6,266 nt of DNA from a bacterium (GTDB lineage Bacteria; SM23-31; JAUVVT01). The notes under the pieces are model-generated. The model saw nothing but the letters and a program-made list of their open reading frames with translations. It did no database searches and was not told the DNA's origin. Numbering within the stretch: the first letter of the stretch is position 1; each line of letters begins with the position of its first letter. A program made the position numbers and the translations under genes. The stretch covers positions 1 through 6,266 of the forward strand of contig JAUWXV010000217.1 in NCBI GenBank assembly GCA_030616165.1, read 5' to 3'. Shown here in pieces: positions 6,191-6,266 of the stretch.

Positions 6191-6266
6191 GTTGATGATG
6201 TTTTTGATTATTGCATAAAAAGTATTTTCGTGAAACACTTTTAAATGAAATGGAATATGACCATAA
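6191..6266. other. Window end, AT-rich, with a weak imperfect hairpin
   Basis: AAAAGT (6218-6223) pairs with ACTTTT (6237-6242), and after one mismatch TTT (6225-6227) pairs with AAA (6233-6235). The stem is AT-rich with no clear role. No gene start is evident before the window ends. Confidence 0.3.

Overview
The window is AT-rich DNA carrying four supportable protein genes in two convergent pairs, flanked by two long gene-poor stretches. No ribosomal RNA, tRNA, CRISPR array, transposase or phage gene could be seen. The organism cannot be named from this sequence. A hybrid histidine kinase of the GGIAHDFNN type, an HDOD protein, and a short palindromic 'GGACAGGACA/TGTCCTGTCC' repeat family suggest an environmental, probably Gram-negative bacterium with a complex signalling repertoire. 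That placement is inference only.

Left part (1-614): a tandem pair of near-identical palindromic repeat units (about 40-187), then an AT-rich spacer interrupted by a short GC-richer block (about 331-374), a weak candidate promoter (393-421) and a perfect 7-bp inverted repeat (554-570). Then come two genes on the + strand. One is a polytopic membrane methyltransferase of the isoprenylcysteine carboxyl methyltransferase/PEMT-like group (615-1361). The other is an exported endonuclease/exonuclease/phosphatase (EEP) family metal hydrolase (1478-2389), visibly more GC-rich than everything around it. A stem-loop with a T-rich 3' side (2417-2446) probably ends this unit.

Right part (2564-5546, minus strand): an HDOD-domain protein overlaps by 14 bases the start of a 700-residue soluble hybrid histidine kinase (coiled coil, PAS, PAS, HisKA, HATPase, receiver). 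The overlap and the weak ribosome binding site of the kinase indicate translational coupling, so the two are likely made together and act in one signalling path. A sigma70-like promoter candidate lies about 200 bases upstream of the HDOD gene. The second PAS domain of the kinase is markedly more GC-rich than the rest of the gene, with edges matching the domain borders, which suggests domain replacement or insertion.

The last 720 bases (5547-6266) hold no convincing protein gene. They do contain a strong GC-rich stem-loop with a T-rich tail (6155-6190) reading on the + strand with no coding gene before it, so a small untranslated transcript is possible. I found no clearly new multi-gene system. 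The points most worth checking are the HDOD/kinase pair, the mosaic kinase gene, the orphan terminator and the tandem palindromic repeat.
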